This document shows positions 1-11,639 of a DNA stretch of 64,000 nucleotides, one piece after another. The stretch lies in NCBI GenBank assembly GCA_030522415.1, contig CM060121.1:16470142-16534141 (forward strand), read 5' to 3'. The number at the start of each line of letters is the position of its first letter. Position 1 is the stretch's first letter. The DNA is from Channallabes apus. Its lineage: Eukaryota; Chordata; Actinopteri; Siluriformes; Clariidae. Both the position numbers and the translations under genes were made by a program. Under the pieces are notes generated by a model. That model was not told where the DNA came from. It ran no database searches and saw only the letters and a list, made by a program, of their open reading frames with translations.

Positions 1-840
1 CTGGATGTATAAATTTGTGGTCAATATTTAATAAAACAACCTAAATGCAGTAATTTTTTTTTTGGAAAACTAGTTTTTCATGTAACATTTGATTATTTAA
101 ACTTTGTACATACTACAGTTTTGTATAAACAGAGCCTGAATATCTTTTCCACTTTTTCACTTCACTTTACAGCATCCAGATATCAAAATGTGACTTTACA
201 TTTGTCTTGAGTCTGATATGATAAACTATGTATGCATGTTTGCATACATAAAAAATTCACATTATACTGTGTCGTGAGCCATAGAATATACACAGGGCAA
301 CACTTTAAAAATAATGCAAGACGCAAGGTTTCAGAGAGACACTGTGCAAATGACAGGTGAAAGGGCTCTGTTGTGTGTCTCCTACATGAGACAAGCGAGT
401 TTAATGACCAACTTTACAAATTACCCTTGACTTTTCCTTCCTTTACACAAAGAGGTCACCAGGAACGTCAGTGCTCACTGACAAACTTTATTATTTTTTT
501 TAATGTTAAGCCCATTTATTTGTGATCGTGTTAATGCTTTATTTATTCCGGAGTTCCTCTTGGGCAATAACAAAACTGGGGGAAAAAACAGACTTAAGCA
601 ACCTTAAGTAGCATGTCACTAAAGGGGGAGAAAATATGAACTCCAAACAAACCGGTCTGTTTTCTTCTCCTTTTGATGGAGGTCCAGGATGAGCTATGAC
701 CAATGTTTTATGTGTTTATTTGTGTAAATGATTGTATGTGTAGGATTACAAATTTATAAAATCTTAAATCTAGCTTCCAGTGTAATAGTATATAAACTGA
801 ACAAGTTATGTACATTGGGTTTTACATTTTAAGGTAAAGA
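1..840. other. Unassigned AT-rich sequence
   Basis: I see no gene, splice-framed exon or recognised repeat here. The sequence is AT-rich with short homopolymer runs and looks like ordinary intergenic or intronic fish DNA. Confidence 0.5.
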
Positions 841-1334
841 TGTTGACATTCTAAGAAGATCAAGTCTGGTAGCCCAGGTGTCAGAGACATTAACCTTTTG
901 TCTTTACTTACTTTTTGTCTTTACTTACGTACCTTTTGTGTTTACTTCCTGACCGCTGGGTAGGGTCCCAAAGTCAATGTGTTTGCTAATCTCAAGGCCA
1001 GGCCATGCCTTTGTCTCTATGATAATGTAAAGGTTCGGATGATACTGTCAGGCTGATTAGATGAACACCTATGCATTTGAAAGCCACTATTATGCTGATG
1101 AGATCAGGGCTGGGGAACTTCCGTTACCAGGCTGATTCCTGTACTACACTATGCTTTGTTTAGATTGTCTCCACCCCTTTGTATCCCTCCCTCTTGTAAA
1201 GTATAAACTCTCCAGAGCTGAGTTGTAAAAAAGACTTGGATGACTACAGCGATGCTCAGCGAGTTCTCAATAAAGAGTAACTTCTGCTTGAATGATATCC
1301 CAACGTCTCCTGGTCTCTGAAAAAGTTCCCAACA
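841..1334 (+). mobile_element. Probable solo LTR of a retroviral-type element
   Basis: The segment begins TGTTGAC and ends CCCAACA, so it has the short inverted TG...CA ends of an LTR. A TATA-like GTATAAAC lies near 1200 and an AATAAA polyadenylation signal is at 1269-1274, the usual U3-R-U5 order. A short motif (TTTTGTCTTTACTTA and variants) is repeated about three times at 893-949, as is common in U3 enhancers. No gag, pol or env sequence is adjacent, so it would be a solo LTR left by recombination. I could not find a matching target-site duplication, so the 5' border is uncertain. Confidence 0.5.
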
Positions 1335-1678
1335 TATGCTATATATATTTCTCAGAACCATTTATACAGTGTGACAACCGTTTAGAAAGTTCAAAGGTTG
1401 AAATTATGTAAGTATTTGGGGAAATGTCATCCCCATGACATCCCCAGCACATGTTACAGCACCAATCTTGTGATAAAGAAAACAAAAGTTTGTCATAATA
1501 CTGATAGTAGAGTAGTAGGATTTAAAGAAAAGTTCTGCTCTTATGATACCATCACACACTGAGGGAGTTGTCCGGTTGCCCCATTCTTTACTCAGTGGAG
1601 TCATTTTGTTTACTTCTCCTTGGAAACAACTTTGACATGATATGAACTTGCATACATGTATGTCTAACCTTTAGAAAC

Positions 1679-1702
1679 GCACACACACACACACACACAC
1701 AC
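1679..1702. repeat. (CA)n microsatellite
   Basis: An uninterrupted dinucleotide run of about 12 CA units. Confidence 0.95.
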
Positions 1703-1899
1703 CATTTCATGTTCTTGGTTAATCTACGTCCTATCCTTGGATCCATTATCTAGCCTATCCAATCCATTAACTATAACCGCTGCATGCCACACACAATTAA
1801 AAAAATGCTTATTTTATGCAATTTACTACGAGCAGCATTCAAGTCAAACCAGACCATTTGATTGTACATAAAATGAGGAAACAGAAGAAAAATGACCTA

Positions 1900-2116
1900 C
1901 AGTGGTGTGAAAAACTATTTGCCCCCTTCCTGATTTCTTATTCTTTTGCATGTTTGTCACACTTAAATGTTTCTGATCATCAAAAACCGTTAACTATTAG
2001 TCAAAGATAACATCATTGAACACAAAATGCAGTTTTTAAATGAAGGTTTACGTTATTAAGGGAGAAAAAAAACTCCAAATCTACATGGCCCTGTGTGAAA
2101 AAGTGATTGCCCCCCT
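1900..2116 (+). repeat. Left terminal inverted repeat of Tc1 copy A
   Basis: About 215 bp that pair with 3305-3517 in reverse complement. Both the outer end (GTGGTGTGAAAAACTATTTG) and an inner block (GGCCCTGTGTGAAAAAGTGA) match, so there may be two transposase-binding sites per arm, as in other long-TIR Tc1 elements. Confidence 0.85.
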
Positions 2117-2277
2117 TGTTAAAAAATAACTTAACTGTGGTTTATCACACCTGAGTTCAATTTCTGTAGTCACCCCAGGCCTGATTACTGTCACACCTGT
2201 TTCAATCAAGAAATCACTTAAATAGGAGCTACCTGACACAGAGAATTAGACCAAAAGCACCTCAAAAGCTAGACATC

Positions 2278-3299
2278 ATGCCAAGATCCAAAGAAATTCA
2301 GGAACAAATGAGAACAAAAGTAATTGAGATCTATCAGTCTGGTAAAGGTTATAAAGCCATTTCTAAAGCTTTGGGACTCCAGCGAACCACAGTGAGAGCC
2401 ATTATCCACAAATGGCAAAAACATGGAACAGTGGTGAACCTTCCCAGGAGTGGCCGGCCGACCAAAATTACCCCAAGAGCGCAGAGACAACTCATCCGAG
2501 AGGCCACAAAAGACCACAGGACAACATCTAAAGAACTGCAGGCCTCACTTGCCTCAATTAAGGTCAGTGTTCACAACTCCACCATAAGAAAGAGACTGGG
2601 CAAAAATGGCCGGCATGGCAGATTTCCAAGGCGCAAACCACTTTTAAGCAAAAAGAACATTAAGGCTCGTCTCAATTTTGCTAAAAAACATCTCAATGAT
2701 TGCCAAGACTTTTGGGAAAATACCTTGTGGACCGACGAGACAAAAGTTTAACTTTTTGGAAGGTGCGTGTCCCGTTACATCTGGCGTAAAAGTAACACAG
2801 CATTTCAGAAAAAGAACATCATACCAACAGTAAAATATGGTGGTGGTAGTGTGATGGTCTGGGGTTGTTTTGCTGCTTCAGGACCTGGAAGGCTTGCTGT
2901 GATAGATGGAACCATGAATTATACTGTCTACCAAAAAATCCTGAAGGAGAATGTCCGGCCATCTGTTCGTCAACTCAAGCTGAAGCGATCTTGGGTGCTG
3001 CAGCAGGACAATGACCCAAAACACACCAGCAAATCCACCTCTGAATGGCTGTAGAAAAACAAAATGAAGACTTTGGAGTGGCCTAGTCAAAGTCCTGACC
3101 TGAATCCTATTGAGATGTTGTGGCATGACCTTAAAAGGTGGTTCATGCTAGAAAACCCTCAAATAAAGCTGAATTACAACAATTCTGAAAAGATGAGTGG
3201 GCCAAAATTCCTCCAGAGCGCTGTAAAAGACACGTTGCAAGTTATCACAAACGCTTGATTGCAGTTATTGCTGCTAAGGGTGGCCCAACCAGTTATTAG
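2278..3299 (+). pseudogene. Tc1 transposase, inactivated (copy A)
   Basis: This was a cut-and-paste DDE transposase of about 340 residues, normally nuclear and acting on the element's own inverted repeats. The start is the ATG beginning MPRSKEIQEQ. Residues 1-110 form the paired-like double helix-turn-helix with a GRPTK hook near residue 59. The first catalytic aspartate lies in WTDET (residue 153), the second in QQDNDPKHTS, and the glutamate in SPDLNPIEMLW, giving the DD34E pattern of Tc1. The frame is broken by TAA at 2749-2751 (Glu in copy B), TAG at 3052-3054 (Lys in copy B) and a one-base deletion near 3140 that shifts the last part. The original stop would be TAG at 3297-3299. Confidence 0.92.
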
Positions 3300-3304
3300 G
3301 TTCA

Positions 3305-3517
3305 GGGGGCAATTACTTTTTCACACAGGGCCATGTAGGTTTGGATTTTTTTCTCCCTAAATAATAAAACCCCTCATTTAAAAACTGCATTTTGTGTTCA
3401 ATTATGTTATCTTTGACTAATAGTTAACGGTTTTTGATGAGCAGAAACATTTAATTGTGACAAACATGCAAAAGAATAAGAAATCTGGAAGGGGGCAAAT
3501 AGTTTTTCACACCACTG
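3305..3517 (-). repeat. Right terminal inverted repeat of Tc1 copy A
   Basis: Reverse complement of the left arm at 1900-2116, with a few substitutions and small indels. The outer end abuts the TA target site at 3518-3519. Confidence 0.85.
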
Positions 3518-4862
3518 TATATGTCTCTATATAATCCCTTGCTACACTAATGCATTTATCCAACTGGTGCTTGAATACCATCAAGTTAGAAAGATTTCTC
3601 AGTACGCCAGACCTGACTGCCTGTTTTACGTCTGGAATGCTGGCCTCCTATGAAGTACATGCAGGATATGCAGGGGGTGTGGTAGGCAGTATGAGGTTGT
3701 AAATTGTTCTGCAAAAACAGAACATCCTTAGCAATCAAAATGGTTGATTTTTTCCTCTCACCAAACATTAACGTACTGCACCAAACATGTACTGCATACT
3801 GCGTACAACCTTCTTTATAATGTCTGCACCATTCAAAACTCTTCAAAACTGTAAATGTCAGTAGTAGTTTTATGCTTACATCAATGTAAAAATGCACATC
3901 AATTTTTATTCACATGAGCAGTGGATACGTGCATAAGCAGTCCTAGTGGATTTGAAGAAATTCCTGGATATTTCTGAAGAACTTCACAATAAGCATAGCA
4001 ACCCAGTATCTATTTAAGAGCAAATTCTGAACAAACTCAGAGAGAATTCAACATAAATGCGATAATATAAAATAAAAGTGCACTAAAAAACCAACACAAA
4101 TTACTATTATTAATGAATAAGCCTACTGTATGTAAGGATTTCTAAAGTAAGCTAGGTTTATTTACCAATGTGCCGTGGTGTTAGCTTACAAGTAAGTACC
4201 ATTTTAAGTTTCTTCTTCTTTTAATCAAGGTCTAAAAAGTGATTTTGTGCTCCTTATCCAGTGCTATGGAAAAACAGCCAAGTACAACACTGTTCTGCAT
4301 GTCGACTGTTTCTGCAAAAAGTAAACCAACATCCAGAAACTACATGGAATAACATAAGTATAAACTTCCTACTTGCACACGTATTAAAAGAATAATTATC
4401 AGCCAAGTGTTACTAATGGAATGCACAATATTTATCACATAGTTTATGGTGCAGTTGTTATTTAAGATAAATATGAAAAACATCAAATTAATGGAGGGTG
4501 TACATTCTTTCTCCATGATCGCACAGTCATTACAACAACTTGTTGACTATTTGGTTGCACTAGCAATTCTGGGTTAAAATTTTATGAAATTATGGGTTGC
4601 ATGCCCATGATTTGTGTGTATATGCAATATTTCAGTATGAGGAATTCAGTAATTAGGAATTAAATAAATACAGTAGGGATTCCCTAACACCCATAACCAT
4701 TGCTTCTACGACAAGTCTTTTTAAATGTTGCTTATCTTTGTTCTTTGTTTTAAATAAATGTTTTGCTTTGCAAGAAATGTTACAAAATAACTTTTTTGTA
4801 GTGTTTCTCGCTGGATATATTGGAATCTTAAACTGTTAAATGTATGTAGACTCCTGGGCATC
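3518..4862. other. Unassigned sequence
   Basis: I recognise no gene or repeat in this stretch. The 103-codon minus-strand frame at 3586-3897 has no family resemblance and low-complexity codon use, so I do not call it a gene. Confidence 0.45.
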
Positions 4863-4945
4863 AAATTCAAATTCAAATTTTATTCGTCACATACACATAC
4901 AGTACACAGTACGATATGCAGTGAAATGCTTAGACTACTGCTCGT
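4863..4945. repeat. Short retroposon-like tail fragment
   Basis: A pentameric AATTC-type run is followed by TTTTATTCGTCACATACACA and a block ending GCAGTGAAATGCTT. The same start occurs at about 27895-27928, immediately before the gypsy LTR, so this is a dispersed repeat. I cannot assign it to a LINE or SINE family with certainty. Confidence 0.55.
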
Positions 4946-5092
4946 GACCTTAAAATAAAAGACTATGAAATCATATCATATCCATATGAAGTCACAAATT
5001 TGGAAGCACACACTTGTATAGAATTGTGTCTATTGTAGCTAAAAGAGGGGACAAACTGCCTATAAATGATCATAGCCGTGGAATGGGGTATC

Positions 5093-5997
5093 AATTAAAT
5101 TAAATTAAATTTTATTTGTATAGCGCTTTTAACAATTGCCATTGCCGCAAAGCAGCTTTACACAATCAAAATAATTATTTAAGTCTGTATGGAATGTGAG
5201 TGTGCATGAATCAAAATGGTCAGATAGTCCCTGGTGAGCAAGCCGCGGGCGACAGTGGCAAGGAAAAACTCCCTGAGATGGTGATAGGAAGAAACCTTGA
5301 GAGGAACCAGACTCAACAGGGAACCCATCCTCATCTGGGTGAAACAGAAAGCAAGAAATTATCTGCATTTATACAGTGTGTTAGGTGGCACGCAGTTCAG
5401 CTATAATAGTTGATAATTGATGTTAATATGGAGTCCAGGTAGTTATTGGACACAATTGCAGTCTTGAACTATCGAGCACCTGCAGCCAAGTCAAGTCCTC
5501 AGAGAAACAGCTGTCAACACCAGTCGAGGCCAGAACTGCTGTAGTTTTCAGAATACGTGGTACTGACAAGCAGGATGCATCCTTTGATCGAAGTAGGCAT
5601 GGCGGATCGTAAGACACTAGCAGTTCGCTCAGATTCTGCGGCGCGAGACCATTTAATGCTTTATATGTCAAGAGTAGTATTTTAAAATCAATGCGAAATT
5701 TCACGGGGAGCCAATGAAGTGAAGCAAAGGTAGGTGTGATGTGCTCGTATCATCTGGTTCTAGTGAGGACTCTCGTTGCTGCATTCTGGACTAGCTGAAG
5801 CTTGTTTATGCATCTTGTTGAACAACCAGACAGTAAGGCATTACAATAGTCCAACCTAGCGGTGATAAAAGCATGAACTAGTTTTTTTGCATCGTTTAGC
5901 GGCAGTATATTTCTTATCTTGGCAATATTTCTGAGGAGAAAGAATGCTATCCTGGTGATATTATCTACATGAGCTTCAAATGAAAGGCTGGAATCTA
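5093..5997 (-). mobile_element. L2-clade LINE copy A, 3' segment
   Basis: On the minus strand this is the 3' end of an L2 retrotransposon. The end lies at the low-coordinate side, where a TAAAT pentamer run leads into the conserved tail containing TATTTGTATAGCGCTTTTAA. The copy is continued at 7556-8373, 9546-10012 and 14474-14510 after three younger insertions. Confidence 0.85.
5540..5997 (-). pseudogene. L2 reverse transcriptase C-terminus (copy A)
   Basis: Minus-strand frames give typical L2 ORF2 C-terminal motifs: LRNIAKIRNILPLNDAKKLV, then [28 protein letters not shown] and [13 protein letters not shown]. These follow the polymerase domain in the thumb and linker region. The frame shifts between the segments and the last 40 or so residues, present in copy B, are missing. 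Not functional. Confidence 0.85.
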
Positions 5998-6126
5998 CAC
6001 TGTGTCCTAAATTATTATGCAAATGATCTCTTTCTCTGATTTTCATAATTAGTAAATGCAAATGACAGTCCGTATAATTTTCTAGTCATCAACTATTAGG
6101 GTATAATTTTAATTTTATTGAACAAA

Positions 6127-6257
6127 CCTGCGATGGATTTGGCACCCTGTCCAGGGTGTACCCCGCCTAGTGCCCGAAGTCTCCTGGGATAGGCTCCAGG
6201 TCCCCCGCGACCCTGAACACAGGATTAAGCGGTATAGAAAATGAATGAATGAATGAA
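6127..6257 (+). mobile_element. SINE 3' fragment
   Basis: The block from GCGATGGATTTGGCACCCTG to GATTAAGCGGTATAGAAAAT, ending in a (GAAT)n tail, matches the 3' half of the SINE at 20510-20849. Only the tRNA-unrelated body and tail are present; the promoter end is missing. Confidence 0.75.
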
Positions 6258-6602
6258 AAACTGAAAATGAACTGTTCCAAATTATTATGCACAACAGAGT
6301 TAAAACATTTTATAGGTTGTAACTAACTGAAAATAGGCTTTTGTTGAATTTGCAGCATTAGGAAGTCATATTTAAAGAAATCAAAAACTATTTCAATCAA
6401 AAACATCCTAACAGGGCATGTTACACCTTAACATAGGACCCCTTCTTTGATATCACCTTCACAATTCTTGCATCCATTGAACTTGTGAGTTTTTGGACAG
6501 TTTCTGCTTGAATTTCTTTGCGGGATGTCAGAATAGCCTCCCAGAGCTGCTGTTTTGAATCAAAATGCCTCCCACCCTAAGAGGTTCTCAATGGGGTTGA
6601 GG

Positions 6603-7375
6603 TCAGGGGAGGATGGTGGCCTTCTCATTTTTTATGCCCATAGCAGCCAGTGACACAGAGGTATTCTTTACAGCATGAGATGGTGCATTGTCATGCATGA
6701 AGATGATTTTGCTATGGAAGCCACGGTCCTTCTTTTTGTACGATGGAAGAAAGTGGTCAGTCAATATACTTTGCAGAGGTAATTTTAACACCTTCAGGGG
6801 CCCTACCAGCTCTCTCCCCATGATTCTGGCCCAAAACATGACTCCGGCACCTCCTTGTTGACATCGCAGCCTTTTTGGGACATGGTGGCCACCCACCAAC
6901 CATCCACTACTCCATCCATCTGGACCATCCAGAGTTGCACGACACTCATCAGTAAATAAGACTGTTTAAAAACTTGTCCCACTTGGGCCCACTGCAACCG
7001 TTTCTGCTTGTGAGCATTGATTAGGGGTGGCCGAATAGTAGGTTTATGCACAACTGCAAGCCTCTAAAGGATCCTACACCTTGAGGTTAGCGGGACTCCA
7101 GAGGCATCAGCTGCTTCAAATACCTGTTTGCTGCTTTGTAATGGCATTTCAGCAGCTGCTCTCTTAATCTGATGAATTTGTCTTGCAGAAACCTTCTTTA
7201 TTCTGCCTTTATCTGCACGAACCTGTCTGTGCGCTGAATCAGCCACAAATGTCTTCACAGTACGATGATCATGCTTAAGTTTTCATGAAATATCTAATGT
7301 TTTTATACCTTGTCCAAGGCATTGCAATATTTGACGCTTTTCGGCAGCACAGAGATCCTTTTTCTTTCCCCAATT
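6603..7375 (-). pseudogene. Tc1/mariner transposase remnant
   Basis: Reading the minus strand from about 7375, the frames give KKDLCAAEKRQILQCLGQGI, a typical transposase N-terminal helix-turn-helix, then a middle section, and finally GGAGVMFWARIMGRELVGP and KIIFMHDNAPSHA. The last contains the second catalytic aspartate region of the DDE/D core. At least three frames are needed to follow it and the C-terminus carrying the third acidic residue is not visible. It belongs to a different Tc1/mariner lineage from copies A and B. Confidence 0.8.
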
Positions 7376-7555
7376 TGCTTGAAATCTGTGGCCTGCTTAA
7401 TAATGTGGAACAACCTTCTTCAGTACTTTTCCTTTAATTGGGCTTACCTGGCAAACTAATTATCACACGTGTCTGAGATTCATTTCAATGATCCAAAGAG
7501 CTCTGAGACACAATATCATCCATGAGTTCAATTTAAAAACTAAACATTTAGTTTT

Positions 7556-8373
7556 AGTCCACTCTGAGGACTTTTACTGTTGCACTTCATGGAACAGAAA
7601 GGCCATCTAAAGTTACAGTGTGATCTAACATCTTACTTCTAGCTGAATGCGGTCCTATGACTAGAACTTCTGTTTGATCAGGATTAAGCAGAAGGAAGTT
7701 AATTAGCTTCCAATCTCTTATGTCCTGCACACATTGCTCAACTTTAGTAAGCTGGCTTTTTTCATCTGGTTTTGCTGTGACATATAACTGTGTCGTCAGC
7801 ATAACAATGAAAACTAATACCATGTTTACGGATTATATTGCCCAGAGGAAGCATGTATAGGGAAAAAAGCAGTGGGCCTAAAACTGAACCTTGTGGAACA
7901 CCAAACTCCACTAGAGAGCATGCAGAATAATCACCATTTCAGTACTGATAACGATCGGTCAAATAGGATCTGAGTCAGGAGAGGGCTGTACCCTTAATTC
8001 CTACTACATTTTCTAATCTGTGAAGAAGAATACCATGATCAGTGGTGTCAAAAGCTGCACTGAGGTCGAGTAATACAAGCATAGTTACACAACCCTGATC
8101 AGAGGCCAATTGGAGGTCATTTACTACTTTAACGAGTGCTGTTTCTGTGCTGTGATGGAGCCTAAATCCTGACTAATACAGTTCATGTATGCTATTTCTC
8201 TATAGACATGAGCATAGCTGCTCCGCTACTATCTTTTCGAGAATCTTAGACATGAAGGGGAGATTTGATATTGGCCTGTAATTGGACAGCTTACAGGGGT
8301 CGAGGTCAGGTTTCTTTATTATCGGTTTAATAACTGCTAATTTAAAAGATTTTGGAACATACCCAATGCTGAG
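7556..8373 (-). pseudogene. L2 reverse transcriptase core (copy A)
   Basis: This is the middle of L2 copy A's ORF2 on the minus strand, homologous to 17800-18640 in copy B. It includes the [17 protein letters not shown] motif and the catalytic YADD box (complement of 7790-7805). Two bases are missing just after YADD, shifting the frame into the segment beginning [13 protein letters not shown]. The border with the Tc1-like insertion is approximate. The upper end, GCTGAG at 8368-8373, is interrupted by the plus-strand L2 and resumes at 9546. Confidence 0.85.
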
Positions 8374-9545
8374 TCTTTGAAAACTACAAAAACTAATTAT
8401 GTTATGTAAACTAATTAAACTAAAAACGTATTATGAAAACTACAGCTGGGGGCAGAGCTTTTTCTTACAAAGCCCCAAAATTATGGAATAGTCTTCCAAA
8501 TAGTGTTCGGGACTCAGACACAGTCTCAGTGTTTAAGTCTAGGCTAAAAACCTATTTATTTAACCAAGCATTTTATAAATAGATTTGCCATAAGGTAAAG
8601 GAGCAGATCTGGGGGACTCATGGACGTAGAGTATTATGGTGAACTGGTATGTTTAGATGCTGTCTTCCTCAGTCTCATTTGATCACTCAGGTTTGTTGAC
8701 GGTGAGGTGATTGTTTGCTTTACATCTCAGGGAGCCCTCATGTTTGTGTTTCCTTCTGGCTCTCCCTTTTAGTTATGCTGTCATAGTTAGTCCTGCCGGA
8801 GTCCCTGCTTGCACTCTACAGTAAATATACATTCACATTAGACATTGTGACTGTGACCATACCTAATTGCAATCTCTCCTCCTCTTCTCTTCCTCCCCCT
8901 CTTTCTCTTTCCTCTCTCCCCCTGTCTCCCCCTTTCACTCTTTCTCTCTCTCTCTCTGTCGAGCTACACATGTGGTTCCTGAGCTGCCAGTGATCCAGAC
9001 TCCCTCTGCCCTCCGGACCTATCTGATCCATCCTGGTGCCCGGTTTCTGGTTGGAGGTCTCGTCGCATGGATGCCCCGTGTGTCTCTTTAGAATGCGTCT
9101 GGTGTCTGGGGATGATTGGGGATGTGGTCAGCTGTTTCTCTGAGGACTTGACAATTCGATAGTTCAGGACTGGAACTTTCTACAAGTCTATCTGAGTCTT
9201 GAATAACTACTGGACTCCATTTTACATCAAGTATTATAACATCAATTAACATCAACTATTATAGCTGATCATTTCCTGCTATCTGTTTCACCCAGATGAG
9301 GATGGGTTCCCTGTCGAGTCTGGTTCCTCTCAAGGTTTCTTCCTATTACCGTCTCAGGGAGTTTTTCCTTGCCACTGTCGCCCTCGGGCTTGCTCGCCAG
9401 GGAATATCTGAACATTTTGATTCATACACATTCACATTCCATACAAACTTAAATAATTCTTTTGATTGTGTAAAGCTGTTTTGAGACAATGTCAATTGTT
9501 AAAAGCGCTATACAAATAAAACTGAATTGAATTGAATTGAATTGA
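8374..9545 (+). mobile_element. 5'-truncated L2 LINE, plus strand
   Basis: A younger L2 3' end inserted into minus-strand L2 copy A. It runs from the last ORF2 codons through a long 3' UTR, with a pyrimidine-rich tract at 8871-8960, to the tail AAAAGCGCTATACAAATAAA plus (TTGAA)n at about 9520-9545. TGAG occurs at both junctions (8370-8373 and 9543-9548) and is a possible short target duplication. Confidence 0.85.
8428..8582 (+). pseudogene. L2 ORF2 C-terminal fragment
   Basis: The plus strand encodes TTAGGRAFSYKAPKLWNSLP followed by SVRDSDTVSVFKSRLKTYLF, ending at TAG 8580-8582. This is the conserved extreme C-terminus of fish L2 ORF2. Everything upstream was lost by 5' truncation at insertion. 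Confidence 0.85.
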
Positions 9546-10012
9546 GTGAGGAATGAATTATTCTCAACAGAGGTTCTGTTATTGCTGGTACTATCTGTTT
9601 AAGAAAATGTGTCGGTATAGGATCTAATATACAGGTTGATGAATTTGCAGAAGAGAGGAGTGAAATTAGTTCATTCTCTTCAAGGGGAGTAACATATTCT
9701 ATGTTCCGATCTGACATTAATTTAACATCTGCATCAATTGCATTATCCTGTTTCAAAGCCTCAATTTTATGCCTGATATTTACAATTTTATTATTAAAAA
9801 AGTTCATAAAATCCTCACTATTGCATGATGTTGTTGTGGAGAGTTCTGCAGTGGTCTTATTTCTAGCTAATTTGGCTATGCTATTAAATAAAAATCTAGG
9901 ATTATTTTTGTTATTTTCTATAAGAGTGGCGAGATACGTTGATCTAGCTACACTAAGAGCTTTTGTATAATTCAGGATGCTCTCCTTCCATGCTATTTGA
10001 AATACTAACAAT
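9546..10012 (-). pseudogene. L2 ORF2 linker and RT N-terminus (copy A)
   Basis: The minus strand encodes ENNKNNPRFLFNSIAKLARN, then EDFMNFFNNKIVNIRHKI and LDPIPTHFLKQIVPAITEPL. These align with the segment between endonuclease and polymerase in copy B (18640-19110). It ends at CTAACAAT (10005-10012), the target site of the hAT insertion, and resumes for a short distance after 14473. Confidence 0.88.
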
Positions 10013-10914
10013 CAGTGGCGGACTGGGACAATAATTCAGGCCGGGAATTTGACTCCACTCCCAGGCCACCTCTGCTGCTGCAGTCACCACCACCCTATTC
10101 ATGTAATCTACTGGACTGATAAACTTGTAGGCTAACCCTATTATTGTAACAGGTAGACTACCAGGTGGAATATAAATGAATAAAAAAAAAAAACCCTTAA
10201 CAACTCACTAGGAATACACCATTTATACTACCAATGGCAAATAGAAAATTGGCTTTTTAAAAGAGATAATAAGAGACACATTCACATGTTGAAATTTTAC
10301 ATTTTATGTATTTTCAGTGCTCAACTCTAGTATACCAAATGTATCAGAAACACAAACACAAATAAACTTAACAAAACATATGACAGCGTAAGTAACAGAT
10401 AATGTTTACTCAATTATGGCATTATGTGGAACAGACCAGTAAGCGTAAACAGTAAGTAATTAGCACTACTAGTGCACCGGCTTTCACTGTCTCCTTCATC
10501 TTTCCCTGAATCCTTCTCTCTCTCACTCTGCACATCTAGTTGCTCTGCAATATGAAATAAGCGTGTTCAATAATCTGTATTTATAATTGTGCAGACATCA
10601 GTTGTAGGTCCCCAAAATCACAGTCCTACTACTGATCTCAGGGATTAAAGTGAAAAAAAATCTTCTGACTGAACTTTTTTCAGGCCAAGCCATATTACTT
10701 TAACAAACACTTTATTTAAATAGTCGAGACCAATAGCGTTAGGGGAGATTAAACTGCTTTAATATTGCCAGTTTGCATATTTTAAAAGCTATTTGTAATC
10801 TTTGAAAGAAAATATATACCTTGACAAATAATCAACCATATACCACAGTATAAACGTAGCCAAAGAAAACATCTTCGTTTTCAGCTTAGATGACAATTCG
10901 GATTTCCAGTAAGC

Positions 10915-11639
10915 GGCTACGTTTACACTGCCAGGTCTCGATGCTTAATTCGGATTTGTTGCCTATATCTGATATTTTTGACCGTCTGTTTACACGTTAT
11001 TTCCACTATGACTCATGTCCGATTCACGTGTTTACACTCGCCATACCATCTGAAACATCGCGCATACTTAAAGGGAGGTTCTTGCGCTACAACCTAGCCA
11101 AGATAGAAGAAGGTGAAATATGCTTAATGCTCTGCGATATATGCAAAGTTCGCGAAACGTTACCATGGTTTTAAATCCGAGGGGGAGAAAAAAAACGGCA
11201 TAATTGCAGCCTGCACATATGCTTTATTCATCAAATACTGATTTAATGTTATTTAGCCCAAATAAGCATTAACACAAGGCGTGTGTGTGTTGGAGGGGGG
11301 GTTGTTCTTTTCCTCTTCCATGTCACCTGCGATGTTGTAATTCCACACGCGCTTCCACTGGAGAATAACATTACGTCATTAAACCGCGAAGAAGTCGCAG
11401 TTTTAATGACGTACAGAACACAATGCCTCAGGAAATCCGATCTGCCTGTTTACACGACAATCACATTAGCACATATCTGATTTATATCCACATATGAAGG
11501 AGGCCTGAAACCGATCTCGAAATATCGGAATGCATGCGTTTTTTTCCTGTTTACACGGACATGGAACATATCCGATATGTGTCACATATGAGCAAAAAAT
11601 CGGAATTGGGTCACATTTATCTGGCAGTGTAAACATAGC
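10915..11639 (+). repeat. Array unit 1, TIR-bounded
   Basis: A 725-bp unit that starts GGCTACGTTTACACTGCCAG and ends CTGGCAGTGTAAACATAGC, so its ends are inverted repeats of one another as in a non-autonomous DNA transposon. It shares nearly its whole length with unit 2 directly behind it. The frames at 10890-11174 and 11283-11480 recur in unit 2 only because the DNA is duplicated; I do not regard them as genes. Confidence 0.8.

Larger units (their letters stand above)
1900..3517 (+). mobile_element. Tc1/mariner transposon, copy A
   Basis: A full-length 1.6-kb Tc1-like transposon. It starts CAGTGGTGTGAAAAACTATT, ends with the inverted counterpart AGTTTTTCACACCACTG, and is bracketed by TA at 1898-1899 and 3518-3519, the standard TA target duplication. 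The inverted repeats are unusually long, about 215 bp each. They enclose one transposase frame in the plus direction that is broken by two stops and a frameshift, so the copy cannot encode its own transposase. A close relative lies inverted at 51108-52724. Confidence 0.93.
5998..7555 (-). mobile_element. Degenerate Tc1/mariner element inserted in L2 copy A
   Basis: L2 sequence stops at GAATCTA and resumes near 7556. The intervening DNA begins CACTGTGTCCTAAATTATTA next to a TA dinucleotide (5996-5997) and carries a decayed minus-strand transposase. The right border is approximate because that terminal repeat is strongly diverged. A SINE 3' fragment has in turn inserted at 6127-6257. Confidence 0.72.

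Noticed and set aside
8816..9091. Overlapping open frames rich in Arg/Glu and Ser/Phe
   Set aside because: They are two readings of the pyrimidine-rich tract in an L2 3' UTR.
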